Shown piece after piece: positions 62,516 to 64,000 of a DNA stretch of 64,000 bases. Below the pieces are notes generated by a model. The model worked only from the letters and a program-made list of their open reading frames with translations, was not told the origin of the DNA and made no database searches. The position numbers and the translations under genes were made by a program. Positions within the stretch are counted from its first letter, which is position 1; each line of letters opens with the position of its first letter. Source of the DNA: Streptomyces dysideae (lineage in GTDB: Bacteria > Actinomycetota > Actinomycetes > Streptomycetales > Streptomycetaceae); the NCBI RefSeq assembly GCF_001514305.1, contig NZ_KQ949078.1, forward strand, positions 371,122-435,121, read 5' to 3'.

Positions 62516-64000
62516 TCACCCGGCGGCCACGAGTGCAGCCACGGCCACGGCGATCGCGTCGGTCGCGGCGTCCACTTCGGCCTGCGTCGGGTTGGCACCG
62601 GTCTTGCGCAGGGCCAGTCCGGCCTCACGGGCGTCGGTCAGGTCGGCCCAGGACGCGGCGGTCCAATCCGCCTCGGACAGCGCGCCGGTCTCCTCCAGTA
62701 GGAGGTCGAGACCGGTGACGTCCACCGGAACCCGCACGAACTGGAGCTCGGCCAGGTTCGTGTAGCCGTTCGGCGAGTACAGCCGGAGCGCCCCGTAGCT
62801 GACCGGCGCGTCCAAGGGGTACTCGGTCCAGCCGCTGTCGGCGGGCGTGGAGAGCGTCAGGAACGTCTCCCAGGTCGCGCCGCCGTCGTTCGAGCCCTGG
62901 ACCTGGAAGCCGTTGGCCCGGTTCGCGTTGCCGGGGCGAGGCTGGACCCTCACGGTCTCGACGGCCAGAGTCCTCCCGTCGTCCGGGACGACCTGCACCC
63001 AGCCGGTCGCCGTCTTGGTGTCGGTGAAGGTGGACGGGTCGCCGTCGAACATGACCCAGCCGTTGTCGCCCGCGTCGCGCCTGCCGTCCCACGACGCCGA
63101 GCTCGCCGTCACCCAGGACCGCTCGACCGGCAGGATCGTCGAGGGCGGGTCCTCGAGCAGGTTCCAGGCCTCGAGCAGCCGCTTGGAGAGGGCGTCGCGG
63201 TCGGCGCCCTCCTTGGCGGCGGCCGCCTTGACCGCTTCGAGTTCGCGCGTGAACAGGGTCGCCGAAGCGCGCGAGTACCGGGACAGGTCCACCGCTTCGG
63301 CCCGTGCGATCACCGCGTCGAGCTTGACCCGGTAGTCGCCGAAGACGCGCAGCTCGGCGATGCTGATCCGGTTGCCGTTGCTGATCCGCAGGTACCTAAA
63401 GCCGCTCTCGTCGAGCGAGTCCAGGTTCTGCCAGTCGTGTTCGGCCACGGTCGGGTCGGTCAGCCGCGTCCAGTTCCGGAGATCGTTCGAGCCTTCCAGG
63501 ACCTGGTCGACCATGCGGGTGAGGCCGTTGTTGTCCTGGCGGGCCAGGAAATCGGCCCGGTCGAGCTCGATCGTGCCCCCCTCGCCGAAGTCCCAGACGA
63601 GGTCGTACTCGCCGTCGGCCTCCGCGACATCGCTGGACGAGCTGACGTTTCCGTCGAGCATCCGCTCGGCGTGCCCGGCCTTGCCCGAATCGGCGTTCCC
63701 GTCGGCGTCGACGACCTGCGCGGCCGTGGCGAGGTCGACGAGGTTCCGCTCGTCGGAGGCGTAGAGCTGCGTGGCATCGGTGGTGCCGCGTACGGTCGCG
63801 GCGGTCTCACCGTCGTCGGTGGTGTGCTTGATGCCGATCGGTAGCAGGGCGCCGCCGTCCACTTCGCCCAGTTCGGTCGACGCCGACCAGGTCAGGCCGT
63901 CCGCACTGGTGGCCTCGACCGGCTTCCCGCCGATGGTGACGTCGACGTCGCTGATCGGGGTCGGGCTGGAGAAGGCCAGGTCGACGGTGTCGCCGGCGGT
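62516..64000 (-). CDS. C-terminal part of a large secreted discoidin (F5/8 type C) domain protein
   Basis: 495 codons are visible; the frame is open at base 64000, so the N-terminus and any catalytic domain lie outside. Two F5/8C-like carbohydrate-binding domains are seen: LVWDFGEGGTIELDRADFLA with VDQVLEGSNDLRNWTRLTD and FRYLRISNGNRISIAELRVF, and later WVMFDGDPSTFTDTKTATGW with FQVQGSNDGGATWETFLTLS and LRLYSPNGYTNLAELQFVRV. FIVAR-like helical linkers follow each (RASATLFTRELEAVKAAAAK, ALRKTGANPTQAEVDAATDA). Such tails occur in secreted glycoside hydrolases of Actinobacteria. Confidence 0.82.
   Translation of the reverse strand, partial: TAGDTVDLAFSSPTPISDVDVTIGGKPVEATSADGLTWSASTELGEVDGGALLPIGIKHTTDDGETAATVRGTTDATQLYASDERNLVDLATAAQVVDADGNADSGKAGHAERMLDGNVSSSSDVAEADGEYDLVWDFGEGGTIELDRADFLARQDNNGLTRMVDQVLEGSNDLRNWTRLTDPTVAEHDWQNLDSLDESGFRYLRISNGNRISIAELRVFGDYRVKLDAVIARAEAVDLSRYSRASATLFTRELEAVKAAAAKEGADRDALSKRLLEAWNLLEDPPSTILPVERSWVTASSASWDGRRDAGDNGWVMFDGDPSTFTDTKTATGWVQVVPDDGRTLAVETVRVQPRPGNANRANGFQVQGSNDGGATWETFLTLSTPADSGWTEYPLDAPVSYGALRLYSPNGYTNLAELQFVRVPVDVTGLDLLLEETGALSEADWTAASWADLTDAREAGLALRKTGANPTQAEVDAATDAIAVAVAALVAAG

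Overview
The window is chromosomal DNA of a Streptomyces or very close relative. GC content is very high, third codon positions are almost all G or C, GTG starts are common, and the gene families are typical of the genus: a 2-methylisoborneol cluster, a conservon, DUF7848/XRE-associated small genes, mycothiol-dependent maleylpyruvate isomerase, a SARP regulator and an AMIN-like secreted protein. A rare TTA leucine codon (bldA type) sits at codon 10 of the first gene. No rRNA, tRNA or CRISPR array was seen.

Layout. 1-5.1 kb: the N-terminal part of a Tat-exported alpha/beta hydrolase (cut by the window edge), a small DUF3303-like protein, and a fused alpha-beta glycyl-tRNA synthetase. 5.3-9.2 kb: the odorant cluster, with a family 2B encapsulin shell protein, 2-methylisoborneol synthase carrying four GLGTSA repeats in a disordered N-terminus, and geranyl diphosphate 2-C-methyltransferase. 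9.2-11.2 kb: a DEAD-box helicase and a cold-shock protein with a hairpin plus T-run in its leader. 11.4-15.3 kb: decayed genes (asparagine synthase, TPR regulator, GNAT, truncated small proteins) around an intact secreted beta-propeller. 15.26-18.72 kb: an IS3-family element whose orfA is interrupted by a complete group II intron; both intron boundaries can be set to the base. 19.3-24.4 kb: an unusual acyl-CoA dehydrogenase and a conservon (histidine kinase, Roadblock, DUF742, GTPase) with a GAF gene. 24.6-34.5 kb: pseudogenes, AMIN-like protein, Fpg/Nei glycosylase, TetR with divergent hydrolase and a clear operator, ECF sigma with membrane partner, LVIVD/PA-domain secreted protein, a fructosamine-kinase remnant and a lipoprotein.

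35.9-47.6 kb is a catabolic island: an aromatic-acid transporter, an esterase, a PaaX-type regulator, and a tightly overlapping six-gene operon (gentisate dioxygenase, fumarylpyruvate hydrolase, salicylyl-CoA 5-hydroxylase-like monooxygenase, NDP-forming acyl-CoA synthetase, aryl-AMP ligase, maleylpyruvate isomerase). It fits salicylate to salicylyl-CoA to gentisyl-CoA to gentisate to fumarate plus pyruvate. The aryl-AMP ligase carries an in-frame 265-bp MITE-like insertion with 26-bp terminal inverted repeats.

47.6-54.3 kb: a four-gene operon of a fibronectin-III/beta-propeller membrane protein, MoxR ATPase, DUF58 protein and a transglutaminase-like membrane protein that lacks the whole catalytic triad. 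54.5-62.3 kb: a secreted protein, a SARP fused to a CGNR zinc finger, a KhtT/KhtU-like K+ efflux pair, a K+ channel with RCK domain, and a receptor-type Ser/Thr kinase with a membrane partner. The right edge holds the C-terminus of a large discoidin-domain secreted protein.
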